Shown in pieces: positions 36,910 to 46,816 of a DNA stretch of 64,000 nucleotides; positions within the stretch are counted from its first letter, which is position 1, and every line of letters begins with the position of its first letter. The notes under the pieces were generated by a model that was not told where the DNA came from, did not search any database, and saw only the letters and a program-made list of their open reading frames with translations. The position numbers and the translations under genes were made by a program. The DNA is from Chitinophagaceae bacterium UBA1931 (GTDB taxonomy: Bacteria > Bacteroidota > Bacteroidia > Chitinophagales > Chitinophagaceae), in contig DDFJ01000004.1 of the NCBI GenBank assembly GCA_002337125.1, forward strand, positions 496,001 through 560,000. Reading direction: 5' to 3'.

Positions 36910-38550
36910 ATGAAAAAGAAAATCTTTAAATATTACCATTTTTTACTCGGGTCGCTCGTTTTACTGGCTTCCTGTACAAAAAAGGTAGACGAAGCATTTA
37001 TGAATCCCAATGCCACAACACGTGTACCAATTGAGACACTGTTGCCTGGTGTTATCGGAAACTTTATCGGCAGTTCTGCAGCAGCAGGTAGTGCATACGG
37101 TATTGCACAGGATGGAATGTATGTAGGCCGTTATATTCAAAACTGGGAAAACTATGTCACCGGTTCACAATATGATATGATGGGTGGTGCAACCGGTGCA
37201 AGTGATGTACTTGGTTCCGTATGGGCCATGCATTACTTTGGACAGGGACAAAACGTGAGCAAAATGATTGAGTGGGGAACAGAAGAAAAGAAATGGGATT
37301 ATGTGGGCGTAGCTTATGCAGTACGTGCATATGGCTGGTTAACATTAACCGATATGTATGGTGAAGCAATTCTTAAACAGGCATTTGATCCAAACCGTCT
37401 CGTATTCCAATACGATACCCAGGAAGAAATCTATACTGAAGTAAGAAGAATGTGCCATCTTTCTCTTTCTTATTTAAACATGACAGGTGACAATGTAAGC
37501 CAGGCAAACCTTGCAAGAGGTGATGCTTATTTTTACAATGGCGATGTAAACAAATGGAAAAAATTTGTGTACACTGTGCTTGCACGTTCATTCAATCATT
37601 TCAGCAACAAAACAAGCTACAATGCCGATTCAGTAATCTATTACTGCAACCAGGGTATTAACACTGTAGCAGATATGGCTGCTGTTAAATTTGCAAACAG
37701 CGGTATTACCGGTACATCTAACTTTTACGGACCACTCCGTAACAACGTTTCTTCCATGAGGCAGGGACGGTTTGTTACTGACCTGATGACTGGTAACCTT
37801 ACCATGTTTGCAGGTGTTGCCGATCCAAGAACTCCTTACCTGCTTCGTGAAAATACAAACGGAACTTACAAAGGAATCCGTCCAAACAAAGGAACAGATG
37901 GTTTGGCTACAGCCGATCAGCCACAGAATTTCTGGGGTGGAACTTTTGCGACAACCACTGCACCTGCATCGGACGCAAACAGCCGTTATATTTTCAAAAA
38001 CGGTTCACCATTCCCTGTTATCACTCCTGCTGAAACCTTCTTTATGAAAGCAGAAGCTTATTACAGGAAAGGCGATAAAACAAATGCACTGGCAGCATAT
38101 GTAAATGGTATCAGCCTGAGTTTTGATATGCTTACAAGTACGGCAGATTATCACAACTCAGTTCCAACAGCCAAGCAGATTACTGCACAAGCAAAATCAG
38201 ATTACCTGGCCAATACTGCAGTTGTTCCTTCAGCAGCAAGCGGTTTAACACTTTCGCACATTATGCTGCAGAAGTATATTGCTCTGTACGGATATGGTTG
38301 TATTGAAGCATGGATGGATATGAGAAGATTCCATTACACTGACACTGACCCTGCAACAGGTAACCAGGTTTATGCAGGCTTTACACCACCATCAGGCGTT
38401 GACTTATATACAAATAACAACGGCAAACTGGTGTACAGGGCCCGTCCAAGATATAACTCTGAGTATTTGTATAATGTAGAAGCATTAAAATTAATTGGTG
38501 GTCTTGATCTGGATTATCATACCAAAGAAATGTGGATCACTAAACCTTAA
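36910..38550 (+). CDS. SusD/RagB-family nutrient-binding outer-membrane lipoprotein (SusD-like_2)
   Basis: 546 residues. Lipobox LVLLASC with Cys22. The alpha-helical TPR-like body has VGVAYAVRAYGWLTLTDMYGEAIL, LARGDAYFYNGDVNKWKKFVYTVLARSFNHF and SPFPVITPAETFFMKAEAYYRKGD, the last matching the SusD family block before the C-terminal binding region. It is the surface lid that hands the substrate to the SusC barrel. It overlaps the next gene frame by one base at an alternative upstream start; I prefer the start 20 bases later. Confidence 0.93.
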   Translation: MKKKIFKYYHFLLGSLVLLASCTKKVDEAFMNPNATTRVPIETLLPGVIGNFIGSSAAAGSAYGIAQDGMYVGRYIQNWENYVTGSQYDMMGGATGASDVLGSVWAMHYFGQGQNVSKMIEWGTEEKKWDYVGVAYAVRAYGWLTLTDMYGEAILKQAFDPNRLVFQYDTQEEIYTEVRRMCHLSLSYLNMTGDNVSQANLARGDAYFYNGDVNKWKKFVYTVLARSFNHFSNKTSYNADSVIYYCNQGINTVADMAAVKFANSGITGTSNFYGPLRNNVSSMRQGRFVTDLMTGNLTMFAGVADPRTPYLLRENTNGTYKGIRPNKGTDGLATADQPQNFWGGTFATTTAPASDANSRYIFKNGSPFPVITPAETFFMKAEAYYRKGDKTNALAAYVNGISLSFDMLTSTADYHNSVPTAKQITAQAKSDYLANTAVVPSAASGLTLSHIMLQKYIALYGYGCIEAWMDMRRFHYTDTDPATGNQVYAGFTPPSGVDLYTNNNGKLVYRARPRYNSEYLYNVEALKLIGGLDLDYHTKEMWITKP

Positions 38551-38570
38551 TGTTAAAAAACAAACTTATT

Positions 38571-39317
38571 ATGAAATCGAAATTTTTATATAGCAGTTTA
38601 TTGGTTGCCGCAGGTCTTGTGCTTTTTGCATCGTGCAAGAAAAAGGTTGAAGAAATCACAACCCGCCAATACAATTTGACAAACAACGCAATGGTTCAGG
38701 TATATGTTGGAACTGTTAGTGCTGCACGTAACTACGTTTATGTTGACAATACGCCTGTAACAGGTGCAGTTGTAGCACTTGGAGGATTGTACCCCTCTAC
38801 AGGATATGCTGCAAGTGTAAGTGCAGGACAGCGTACTTTAATTATTAAAGACACTCTTGCCACTTCAACACAGGCACCACTTACTTTTTCGCAAACATTC
38901 AACGGCAAAAAGAATTATACCATTTTTACGTACGATACAATTACCTCTCCTAAAATGCTGGTAACTGAATCGAGTTATTCGTATAAATATGAAAATTCAG
39001 CACAGTTGAGATTTGCCAACCTGATTTATTCCAAAACAGCCGTTCCGAATGTTGACATTTTTTCAAAACGTATGAATGCAAACATTTTTTCGAATGTGCC
39101 TGTAGCAGGAGTTGCAGATTTTATTACCATGCAAACAGTAGGTCTTTCAGATACATTGCTTGTTCGCCAGACTGGTACACAAACACAGTTGGCTGCTTTG
39201 AACAGTGTGGTATTGCAGGCCAGCCGTTATTATACCATTGTATTCAGAGGAAGTTATGCAGTAAGTACCGGTACAGGTACAAACCTGCGGACACTTTCTT
39301 TATTTACAAACTACTAA
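38571..39317 (+). CDS. DUF4397 lipoprotein
   Basis: 248 residues from the ATG at 38571; an ATG at 38550 would add seven residues and spoil the signal peptide. Lipobox LVLFASC with Cys22. The mature protein has two DUF4397-type beta sandwich halves: MVQVYVGTVSAARNYVYVDNTPV...GGLYPSTGYAASVSAGQRTLIIKD and SAQLRFANLIYSKTAVPNVDIFSKRM. DUF4397 lipoproteins commonly stand behind SusCD pairs and are thought to be surface exposed. Role unknown. Third gene of the operon; a strong terminator follows. Confidence 0.85.
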   Translation: MKSKFLYSSLLVAAGLVLFASCKKKVEEITTRQYNLTNNAMVQVYVGTVSAARNYVYVDNTPVTGAVVALGGLYPSTGYAASVSAGQRTLIIKDTLATSTQAPLTFSQTFNGKKNYTIFTYDTITSPKMLVTESSYSYKYENSAQLRFANLIYSKTAVPNVDIFSKRMNANIFSNVPVAGVADFITMQTVGLSDTLLVRQTGTQTQLAALNSVVLQASRYYTIVFRGSYAVSTGTGTNLRTLSLFTNY

Positions 39318-39340
39318 TAAAGGACTGTTAATTCATAGTA

Positions 39341-39369
39341 AGAGGTGCTGAACAAGCACCTCTTTTTTA
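39341..39369 (+). terminator. Intrinsic terminator of the SusC-SusD-DUF4397 operon
   Basis: AGAGGTGC (39341-39348) pairs with GCACCTCT (39355-39362) followed by TTTTTT. Confidence 0.9.
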
Positions 39370-39392
39370 TTACCTTTCATTAAACCTCAACT

Positions 39393-41798
39393 ATGAAGCA
39401 CATTTACATCGTTCTGTTTTCACTGCTTCTTTCTCCTTCATTGTTACCGGCACAGGAACAGCATACAGATAGTTTACTTGCGCACATCATTACCAATCTG
39501 CGTGAACTGTACGACATGAATCCTGAGGAAAAATGTTTTATGCATACGGATAAATCATTTTATCAGCCCGGTGAAACGGTTTGGTTTAAACTGTATTTAT
39601 CCAACGATCAATCATCCCTGCCTCTCAGCAAAGTTGTATATACAGATTTAAGCGACCGTAACGGAAAGATGATTTCAAAAGCCATGTGGAGAGTTGATAA
39701 CAGCAATGCAAACGGAAGTGTTTTTTTACCTGATTCATTAAAGAGCGGACTTTACCTGGTACGCTCCTACACCCTCTGGATGCTGAACGAACCAACAACA
39801 ATTGGCGAGCAATATATTTTTGTACTGAACAAAAAGGATCAGGCAAAAACATTTACAACCATCAGTACACAAGTAAAGGCTGAGCTGTTTCCTGAAGGTG
39901 GAAGGTTAATCCCCGACGCAAGCTGCAAACTTGTTTTCCGGTTAACAGATGAGCAAAACCTTCCTGTAACCAATTGCACTGTTCAGATTATTGATGAGCG
40001 CAACCAACCGGTAAATGGTTCGGTTATACTGGAAAACAATATTGGCGTTGCTGAATTTGTTCCCATTGAACGAACCAGGTATCAACTGAAAGTAATTACA
40101 GCAACCAAAAAAGAATTTTATTTTCCTCTCCCCTTTGCACTAAAAAATAATATTGCCGTTTCAGCTTCCAATTTATCTGCAACAAAAATTTTTATCAGGG
40201 CAAATGCCGATGCGGATTTCATCAGTCAAAATAAAACGGTTTATGTTCTTGCGCAGCAATCAGGCAAAACAGTTCTTGCAAATAAATTCGATCTTGAAGA
40301 AGGAAGCAATGCCGTTGTTTTAAACAAAAAAGATTTAAAGCAGGGCTTGATGCAGGTTATGCTTCTGAATAAAGATCTGCAGCTGTTATCCGAAAGATGG
40401 ATTTATGTTGACAAACCTGATGCAGGTGCACTTACGTTAACTACCGATGTTCTTTCGTTTGAACCAAAAGCAAAAAATCAGTTTACTATTTCATTTAACG
40501 GAGTTGATACACCATCTCTCTCCGTTTCAGTTGTACCAGCTGATTTGCCCGGTTATGATTTTATCAGTCATCCTGATGCAGGAATGTATTTCGCCTACCA
40601 TTCAAACAACAAAGCTGTTTTTTCATTTTATAACAGCATCGGGCAAATTGAAACGGATAAAAGAACAGCTTTCCTCGATGGATTGTTACTAACTATTCAA
40701 CCTGAACGTTTCAGTTTTCAGCAACTGGTCAATGGAAAGCAGCCAATTCTTCATTACTTATTTGAAACCGGCATTTCATTGAAAGGACATATTGATAATG
40801 GCAGTATTACCAATGATTCAAGCAGGGTTGATATTATAACGAAAGGTGCTGATTCTTCCACCACATACTCAACTGCAAGGATTGGTAAAAACGGCTTGTT
40901 TGCTGTAACAGATTTAAACTTCTGGAAAAGTGCCACTGTTTATATGCAGGCATTGACAAAAGAAAAGAAGCAGACTAAAATCGGGTTTGCACTGCAGCCG
41001 CAGTTTATTGATACATTATCGGGAAAGAGTTTACAGAATGCATTTTACCCTGTTATTGCAAGCCGTGTTTCATCAGACAACAATGCATTTATTGAACACT
41101 ACAGTGTAAGTGGCATCGGTAAAGAACTTGCCGAAATAAAAGTGATTGGAAAGAACAGGGAAGAATTGAGAATTGATTCAATTAATAATGCCCTCACTTC
41201 TCCGGCTTTCAGAAATTCAGAATACACAAGAGTTCCCGATCACAATTTTGCTTACATCAGTTTTGCGCAATTATTTCAGCAGGAGTTTTTCGGATTTAAA
41301 TTTAACCAGGGATATGATCGTCTTACAAATTCGGAAAGCGGTAATGAAATTGGTTATTCCGGTGCTGATTATATCAGTTATTATTTAGATGAGCAGGCTA
41401 TTGATGCAGGTGAGCTTGGTTTTATTAATCCTGATGATGTTATTCTTATTAAAGTTAACCGCACACAGAATCTTGAGCTGGGACAATTCGGTCCCGGACC
41501 AAGTGTAATGATTTATACCAAATCAAAAGGCTACAGGGGTAAATTAGGTTTTGACAGAAAATACATTACCGGATATTCAATCCCTATCCGGTTTAATAAT
41601 CCCTCCTACTCCAATGCAGAATTGTTGAAACAGGAAGACAGGCGCACCACACTTTACTGGCAACCCAATGTGAAGTTTGTAAATGGTAAATATGTATTTG
41701 AGTTTTACAATAATGATTTTGCCAAAAAGTTTAAAGTAGTGATTCAGGGAACAGATAAAAACGGCAAGCCTTATTCAATTGAAAAAATCATCGAATAA
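39393..41798 (+). CDS. Large secreted macroglobulin-like (MG2-type) protein
   Basis: 801 residues with a signal peptide (YIVLFSLLLSPSLLPAQ). The first part carries EEKCFMHTDKSFYQPGETVWFKLYL, the Y-x-P-G-E-x-x-x-F/Y signature of MG2 (alpha-2-macroglobulin) domains, followed by GLYLVRSYTLWML. The rest is a string of beta-sandwich segments (ELFPEGGRLIPDASCKLVFRL, LYWQPNVKFVNGKYVFEFYN). No thioester motif is visible. Bacteroidota often encode such proteins next to TonB systems; the role is not known. It starts 24 bases after the operon terminator, so it may depend on read-through or a weak own promoter (TACCTTTC at 39371-39378 is a -7-like box). Confidence 0.7.
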   Translation: MKHIYIVLFSLLLSPSLLPAQEQHTDSLLAHIITNLRELYDMNPEEKCFMHTDKSFYQPGETVWFKLYLSNDQSSLPLSKVVYTDLSDRNGKMISKAMWRVDNSNANGSVFLPDSLKSGLYLVRSYTLWMLNEPTTIGEQYIFVLNKKDQAKTFTTISTQVKAELFPEGGRLIPDASCKLVFRLTDEQNLPVTNCTVQIIDERNQPVNGSVILENNIGVAEFVPIERTRYQLKVITATKKEFYFPLPFALKNNIAVSASNLSATKIFIRANADADFISQNKTVYVLAQQSGKTVLANKFDLEEGSNAVVLNKKDLKQGLMQVMLLNKDLQLLSERWIYVDKPDAGALTLTTDVLSFEPKAKNQFTISFNGVDTPSLSVSVVPADLPGYDFISHPDAGMYFAYHSNNKAVFSFYNSIGQIETDKRTAFLDGLLLTIQPERFSFQQLVNGKQPILHYLFETGISLKGHIDNGSITNDSSRVDIITKGADSSTTYSTARIGKNGLFAVTDLNFWKSATVYMQALTKEKKQTKIGFALQPQFIDTLSGKSLQNAFYPVIASRVSSDNNAFIEHYSVSGIGKELAEIKVIGKNREELRIDSINNALTSPAFRNSEYTRVPDHNFAYISFAQLFQQEFFGFKFNQGYDRLTNSESGNEIGYSGADYISYYLDEQAIDAGELGFINPDDVILIKVNRTQNLELGQFGPGPSVMIYTKSKGYRGKLGFDRKYITGYSIPIRFNNPSYSNAELLKQEDRRTTLYWQPNVKFVNGKYVFEFYNNDFAKKFKVVIQGTDKNGKPYSIEKIIE

Positions 41799-41832
41799 AA
41801 AAAATCCCCGGTAATGCCGGGGATTTTTTTTA
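41797..41832. terminator. Bidirectional intrinsic terminator
   Basis: ATCCCCGG and CCGGGGAT (loop TAATG) form an 8-bp stem with a run of A before and T after, so it works on both strands for the macroglobulin-like and the M14 genes, which converge here. Confidence 0.9.
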
Positions 41833-41850
41833 TGATGAATGTTTTATTTC

Positions 41851-44346
41851 TTAAAAGAACACTGCATTGCAAAGCATCAGTTTTCCATTTTCCCAGAAGT
41901 TGCGGAACATCACATTGTCGGTTAAATAAATAACCGAACCACGGCCGATATCCTGTGAACCAAACAGCAAACCATCCTTCAACCGATCTTTGAGTTTTGA
42001 ACCTACGAAACCAGCCAGCTGACCTTCTTTCTTAATCACACCTACATTCCATCCATTCTCCATGAAATCGTAAATATTATCATCCTGTTTCAATGTGTAA
42101 TAATAGTTGGGATAACCAAACGCTAATGGGTGTGTATTGTCGATATCCACTTTATAAACAGAACCGGGTGTGATTGTTCGTACATAATCTCTCTCCCTGT
42201 TTTCATATGATTTAAGCGGATCATAAATGTTCCTGCCTCCACCATCATCTGCTTTCTTTGATTTCAATCCCCAATCCAGCCGTGCAATTGCTGCTACTGC
42301 TGATTCCAGTGCAATTACTTTACCTCCGTTACTGATCCATTCTTTCAGGTTTTCAGATTGTGCTTTATCGTTCAGTATCCTGTAGTTGCCATCAGGCAGG
42401 ATGATAACATCTGTTTCGTGCAGATCAATGCGGCTGAAATCATTTGCATTTACCAATGTAATCGGGTAATCGAGTTGCTTTTCAAAGAAATGCCATATTT
42501 CACCAGCAGCATTTGCATTTACACCTTCGCCCGTAAGTAATACTACTCTTTTCAGTTTGAACGGATGAACAAGATCACTTCCAAAATCGCCTCCATTGTC
42601 AACAAAGCCGGTTGAAACAGGATATGCTTTTACGTTAGCTGCATTAGCAGCATCAGCAACATAACGCCACAATTTTTCGCCTGCAGCCTGGTTAGTTGTT
42701 TTCATAATAATCACTGAACCACGGTTGAACTTTTCTCCGCCAATTTCAAATGGAATTTCGCTGTAGCGAAGTGTAAGTCCTTTCTGCAATAAAAATCCTG
42801 CAGCTTTTGCCGATTGCAATCCTTCCCATTTAATCACGTAAGCATAAGCAGCACTTGCATGATTTTTAACAGGCTCTGGTTTTTTATATGCAGATACAAT
42901 TATTTTTTCTTTTGATGCAAATGCAGACAAGCCATAAGCATAAGGAAGACTCCATGCGGTAATATCATATGTAGCCGAATCGCTCAATCTTGATTTTGGT
43001 TCAAACAACACCTGCACCAATGCTGATTTTGGCTGAAATGAACTCACCACAATATCACCGTTATTTACTTTAAACATCTCTTCTTTCCCGGTAAAATAAT
43101 TGTAGCCTTTCCCTGCAGCAGTTGCTGTTCCATATTCAATACCGTTTTTATCGAGCAACTCAAGTAAAGAACTGATACGTTGAGCATCTTCAGGATTATT
43201 TTTAATCACGAAAGTTTTATAGTCGCCAAAACCAGTTGTTACTGCTTTGCTGAAAAAGTTTTTGTATTCTGTAATCAGTTTATCGGCATTAGCAGAAGCT
43301 GTTTCAATGGTACTGATACCGGTTGTAAAATGATGGAGCAACCTGTCGGCAAGCGTTAATGTATCGCCAACTGCTGTTTGTACCGCAGTTCCCGAACCAA
43401 TACCCCCTTGTTCATAGGTCATACCAATTGCACCATTGTAAATGGGGTAAGTATCACCATAAGAAGGATAAAACAGATCAAAACGCAGTTTGGTAAAATA
43501 AAGCCATCCGTTTGCATCAAAATATTTTGCATGGTTACGTCCAATGGTATTCTGAAAATCTCTCTGCCATTGTGTAATTACATCATGATAAGGTTCTGCA
43601 GCAGGAGCAAAATAGTAGGGATTATTATATCCCTGTTCGTGATAGTCAACATGCACCTGTGGTAACCACTGGTTGTACAAACGCAAACGTTGTTCACTTT
43701 CAACCTGTGTTTGCCATGCCCAGTCACGGTTCAGATCAAAGTTGTAATGATTACTTCTTCCGCCGGGCCATGGTTCACGGTGCTCCCTTGCATAAGCTGT
43801 TGGATTTGCCTTTACGCCCACAACCGTATTAAACCAGTTTACATAACGGTCACGGCCATCCGGGTTCATGCAGGGGTCAATAATCACCACTGTATTTTTG
43901 AGCCATTCTTTTGTTTTTGCATTGGCAGGATCAACCAATGTATAAATGGTGAGCATGGCTGCTTCGCTGGAAGATGTTTCATTGCCATGCACATTGTAAC
44001 TGAGCCAAACGATAGCCGGCGCTTTTTCAGCAACAGCGGCTTTATCTTTTCCCACATTTGCCAAACGCAGGTTGTTCAAACGGATATTCTCCAGGTTTGC
44101 CAGGTTTTCTTCTGATGCAACAAAAGCAACCATCAGGGGTCGTCCTTCGTTTGTTTTACCGTATTGCTGCAGTTTTACAGTTTTAGGAAGATTGGTAGCC
44201 ACATATTCAAAATAACTCACCACTTTCCAATGCGGCGTATAACGGCTGCCCAGTTTATAACCAAGAAACTGGTCGGGACTTTGAAGCTGAGCTGTTGCTG
44301 TAAAAACAAATAAAAAAACTGTTGCTGCTAAAATTATTCTCTTCAT
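41851..44346 (-). CDS. M14-family zinc carboxypeptidase, secreted
   Basis: 831 residues, signal peptide MKRIILAATVFLFVFTATAQ. The M14 catalytic domain (about 40-360) holds the zinc ligands His120 and Glu123 in VHGNETSSSEAA, the IIDPCMNPDGRDRYVNWFN substrate block, the third ligand in VHVDYHEQGYNNPYYF, and a candidate catalytic Glu in GMTYEQGGIGSG. The second half (about 400-830) resembles a GATase-like accessory domain (VVLLTGEGVNANAAGEIWHFFEKQL...DVIILPDGNY), seen in large Bacteroidota M14 proteins. It likely trims peptides in the periplasm or outside. Divergent from the GGT gene. Confidence 0.85.
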   Translation of the reverse strand: MKRIILAATVFLFVFTATAQLQSPDQFLGYKLGSRYTPHWKVVSYFEYVATNLPKTVKLQQYGKTNEGRPLMVAFVASEENLANLENIRLNNLRLANVGKDKAAVAEKAPAIVWLSYNVHGNETSSSEAAMLTIYTLVDPANAKTKEWLKNTVVIIDPCMNPDGRDRYVNWFNTVVGVKANPTAYAREHREPWPGGRSNHYNFDLNRDWAWQTQVESEQRLRLYNQWLPQVHVDYHEQGYNNPYYFAPAAEPYHDVITQWQRDFQNTIGRNHAKYFDANGWLYFTKLRFDLFYPSYGDTYPIYNGAIGMTYEQGGIGSGTAVQTAVGDTLTLADRLLHHFTTGISTIETASANADKLITEYKNFFSKAVTTGFGDYKTFVIKNNPEDAQRISSLLELLDKNGIEYGTATAAGKGYNYFTGKEEMFKVNNGDIVVSSFQPKSALVQVLFEPKSRLSDSATYDITAWSLPYAYGLSAFASKEKIIVSAYKKPEPVKNHASAAYAYVIKWEGLQSAKAAGFLLQKGLTLRYSEIPFEIGGEKFNRGSVIIMKTTNQAAGEKLWRYVADAANAANVKAYPVSTGFVDNGGDFGSDLVHPFKLKRVVLLTGEGVNANAAGEIWHFFEKQLDYPITLVNANDFSRIDLHETDVIILPDGNYRILNDKAQSENLKEWISNGGKVIALESAVAAIARLDWGLKSKKADDGGGRNIYDPLKSYENRERDYVRTITPGSVYKVDIDNTHPLAFGYPNYYYTLKQDDNIYDFMENGWNVGVIKKEGQLAGFVGSKLKDRLKDGLLFGSQDIGRGSVIYLTDNVMFRNFWENGKLMLCNAVFF

Positions 44347-44540
44347 GTGTTTATATATTTAGTTTACCCAAACATTCATCGCCGGTTTTTGCTTTGAGTT
44401 CAGGCTTTTCGTATTCAAAAATTGTCCGAAAATAAAGAAAGCGACCAACTGGCGTCAGCCGCTCATCATAAGTTGGTATTTCTGCTTCTAAGATAAGCTG
44501 AGTTTCGCTTGAAAAATTTAATTTAGAAAAAAATTACCGG

Positions 44541-46226
44541 ATGAAGTATTGTTCCCTTCTGCTGCTGTTTGTTTATTCGCTGTCATTACAGGCGCAGATT
44601 AACCCTTATCAATATTCAGTTCAAAAGAAAACCGAATGTAAAAACGGGGCCGTTGTATGCGCACATCCCTTAGCAGCAAAGGTTGGTGTTGAGATATTAA
44701 AAAAGGGAGGAAATGCTTTTGATGCAGCTATTGCCACACAACTGGCACTGGCTGTAGTGTATCCCGGGGCAGGCAATATTGGTGGCGGTGGTTTTATGCT
44801 CGCCTATACACAAAACAAAAAAACAATTGCACTCGATTACAGGGAAAAAGCGCCATCAGCTGCAGGCAGGGACATGTACCTTGATGCTAACGGCAATGCA
44901 CAAACAACGCTCAGCCAGAATGGTCACCTGGCATCGGGTGTACCCGGTACTGTTGCCGGTTTATTTTCGGCACATAAGTATGCAAAACTTCCTTTTAAAT
45001 TACTGATACAACCAGCTATTGACCTTGCAGAAAAAGGATTTGTGCTTACTGATGCAGAAGCAAGAAATCTGAATGCTTCTCTTGGAACATTCGTACAGTA
45101 TAATACAAAACCAAATGCATTCATTAAATATGGTGGATGGAAGGCAGGTGATACATTAATACAAAAAGATCTTGCCAATACATTAAAACGCATCCGTGAT
45201 CTTGGACAGAAAGGTTTTTATGAAGGAGTGACGGCAAAGCTAATTGTGGAGGAAATGAAACGAGGTGGTGGTTTAATTACGCTCAGTGATTTAAAAAATT
45301 ATCAAACTGCTGTAAGAGAAGCTATGATTTCTGATTACAAAGGTTATAAAATCATCGGTATGCCTTTGGTGAGCAGCGGCGGTATTTTAATTCAGCAAAT
45401 GATGGGAATGATTGAAAGCAGGAATGTAGCTCAGTATGGTTTTCAATCCTGGCAGGCGGTGCAAATGATGGTGGAAATTGAACGCAGAGCTTTTGCCGAC
45501 CGTGCTGAATTTCTTGGGGATAAGGATTTTGTAAAAGTGCCTGTAAAAAAACTTACATCAGCTTCTTACCTGCAGCAACGCATGAGCGATTATGATATGA
45601 ACAAAGCAGGCAGCAGTAAAATAACAACGCATGGTGCTGTTAACCCTGAAAGTGAAGAAACAACACACCTGAGTGTATATGATAAAGACGGTAATGCAGT
45701 TTCTGTTACCACAACGCTTAACGGCAGTTATGGCAGTCGTACTGTTGTTGGTGGTGCAGGATTTTTGCTGAACAATGAAATGGATGATTTCAGTGTTAAA
45801 CCCGGTGTGCCCAATATGTATGGAGCTTTGGGAACTGAAGCAAATGCCATTGTGCCCAATAAACGGATGCTGAGTTCAATGACACCCACCATTGTTCTGA
45901 AAGATGAAAAACCTTATCTCGTTATAGGTACTCCCGGTGGTACCACCATTCCCACACAGGTGTACCAGGTGCTGCTGAATGTGCTTGAGTTTAATATGAG
46001 TATAGAAGACGCAGTATGGAAACCAAGGTTTCATCACCAATGGATGCCCGATGTGATTTACGTAGAGAAAGAGTTTCCGCAAGACGTACGGGTTAAACTG
46101 AAAGAGATGGGTTATGAAATTGTTGAGCGTGGAGGTATTGGCCGTTTTGAAGCAATCAGAATAACAGGCACAAAAATTGAAGCAGTTGGCGACAAACGTG
46201 GAGATGATGATGCTGAAGGATACTAA
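44541..46226 (+). CDS. ggt: Gamma-glutamyltransferase, periplasmic
   Basis: 561 residues, signal peptide (LLLLFVYSLSLQAQ). An Ntn-hydrolase that transfers the gamma-glutamyl group from glutathione and related peptides. The precursor is cut in front of Thr374 in ESEETTHLSVYDKDGNAVS, which becomes the N-terminal nucleophile. Other family blocks are GGNAFDAAIATQLALAVVYPGAGNIGGGGFML, the substrate Arg in ALDYREKAP, and LSSMTPTIVL...GTPGGTTIPTQV near the end. It stands alone between the M14 gene (divergent, 194 bases) and the DinB-like gene. Confidence 0.95.
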   Translation: MKYCSLLLLFVYSLSLQAQINPYQYSVQKKTECKNGAVVCAHPLAAKVGVEILKKGGNAFDAAIATQLALAVVYPGAGNIGGGGFMLAYTQNKKTIALDYREKAPSAAGRDMYLDANGNAQTTLSQNGHLASGVPGTVAGLFSAHKYAKLPFKLLIQPAIDLAEKGFVLTDAEARNLNASLGTFVQYNTKPNAFIKYGGWKAGDTLIQKDLANTLKRIRDLGQKGFYEGVTAKLIVEEMKRGGGLITLSDLKNYQTAVREAMISDYKGYKIIGMPLVSSGGILIQQMMGMIESRNVAQYGFQSWQAVQMMVEIERRAFADRAEFLGDKDFVKVPVKKLTSASYLQQRMSDYDMNKAGSSKITTHGAVNPESEETTHLSVYDKDGNAVSVTTTLNGSYGSRTVVGGAGFLLNNEMDDFSVKPGVPNMYGALGTEANAIVPNKRMLSSMTPTIVLKDEKPYLVIGTPGGTTIPTQVYQVLLNVLEFNMSIEDAVWKPRFHHQWMPDVIYVEKEFPQDVRVKLKEMGYEIVERGGIGRFEAIRITGTKIEAVGDKRGDDDAEGY

Positions 46227-46279
46227 ACACGTTTTTCCCAACATCGCATTTAAACAACAGTAAGAGAAAACCAAACAAC

Positions 46280-46807
46280 ATGACATTAGCCAACACATTC
46301 ATTGAATCCTACATTAAACGGGTAAGCTATTACAAAGAACTTGGCGATAAAACCTTTGCCCAGTTAAGCGAAATACAATTTCATTATCATCCCGGAGAAG
46401 AGAGCAACAGCATTGCCCTGATTATTCAGCACATGCACGGAAACATGCTGAGCAGGTTTACTAATTTTCTTACTGAAGACGGAGAAAAATCATGGCGCAA
46501 CAGGGATACAGAATTCAATGAACAAAAACTTTCGAAAGAACAGCTTCTGCAAAAGTGGGAAGAAGGATGGGAATGTTTCCTTGGTGCGGTGAGAACCCTT
46601 ACTGAAGAAGATTTATTAAAAACAATCACGATCAGGAGCGAACAACTGACGGTTATTGACGCTCTCAACAGGCAGCTTTCGCATTACCCTTACCATGTAG
46701 GACAAATTGTATATATTGGCAGAATGATTAAAGGCGGTTTGTGGCAATCGCTTTCAATCCCAAAAGGAAAATCGGATGACTACAATTCAAAGATGAACCA
46801 TAAGTAA
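46280..46807 (+). CDS. DUF1572/DinB-superfamily protein
   Basis: 175 residues forming a four-helix bundle. His51 or His53 in ALIIQHMHGNMLSRFTNF and the two His of QLSHYPYHVGQIVYIGRMI are in the DinB-like metal-binding positions. DUF1572 members are putative thiol-dependent or metal-dependent transferases; the real substrate is unknown. It lies 9 bases before the AONS-family gene, so the two are likely co-transcribed. Confidence 0.83.
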   Translation: MTLANTFIESYIKRVSYYKELGDKTFAQLSEIQFHYHPGEESNSIALIIQHMHGNMLSRFTNFLTEDGEKSWRNRDTEFNEQKLSKEQLLQKWEEGWECFLGAVRTLTEEDLLKTITIRSEQLTVIDALNRQLSHYPYHVGQIVYIGRMIKGGLWQSLSIPKGKSDDYNSKMNHK

Positions 46808-46816
46808 CGATTGGTT

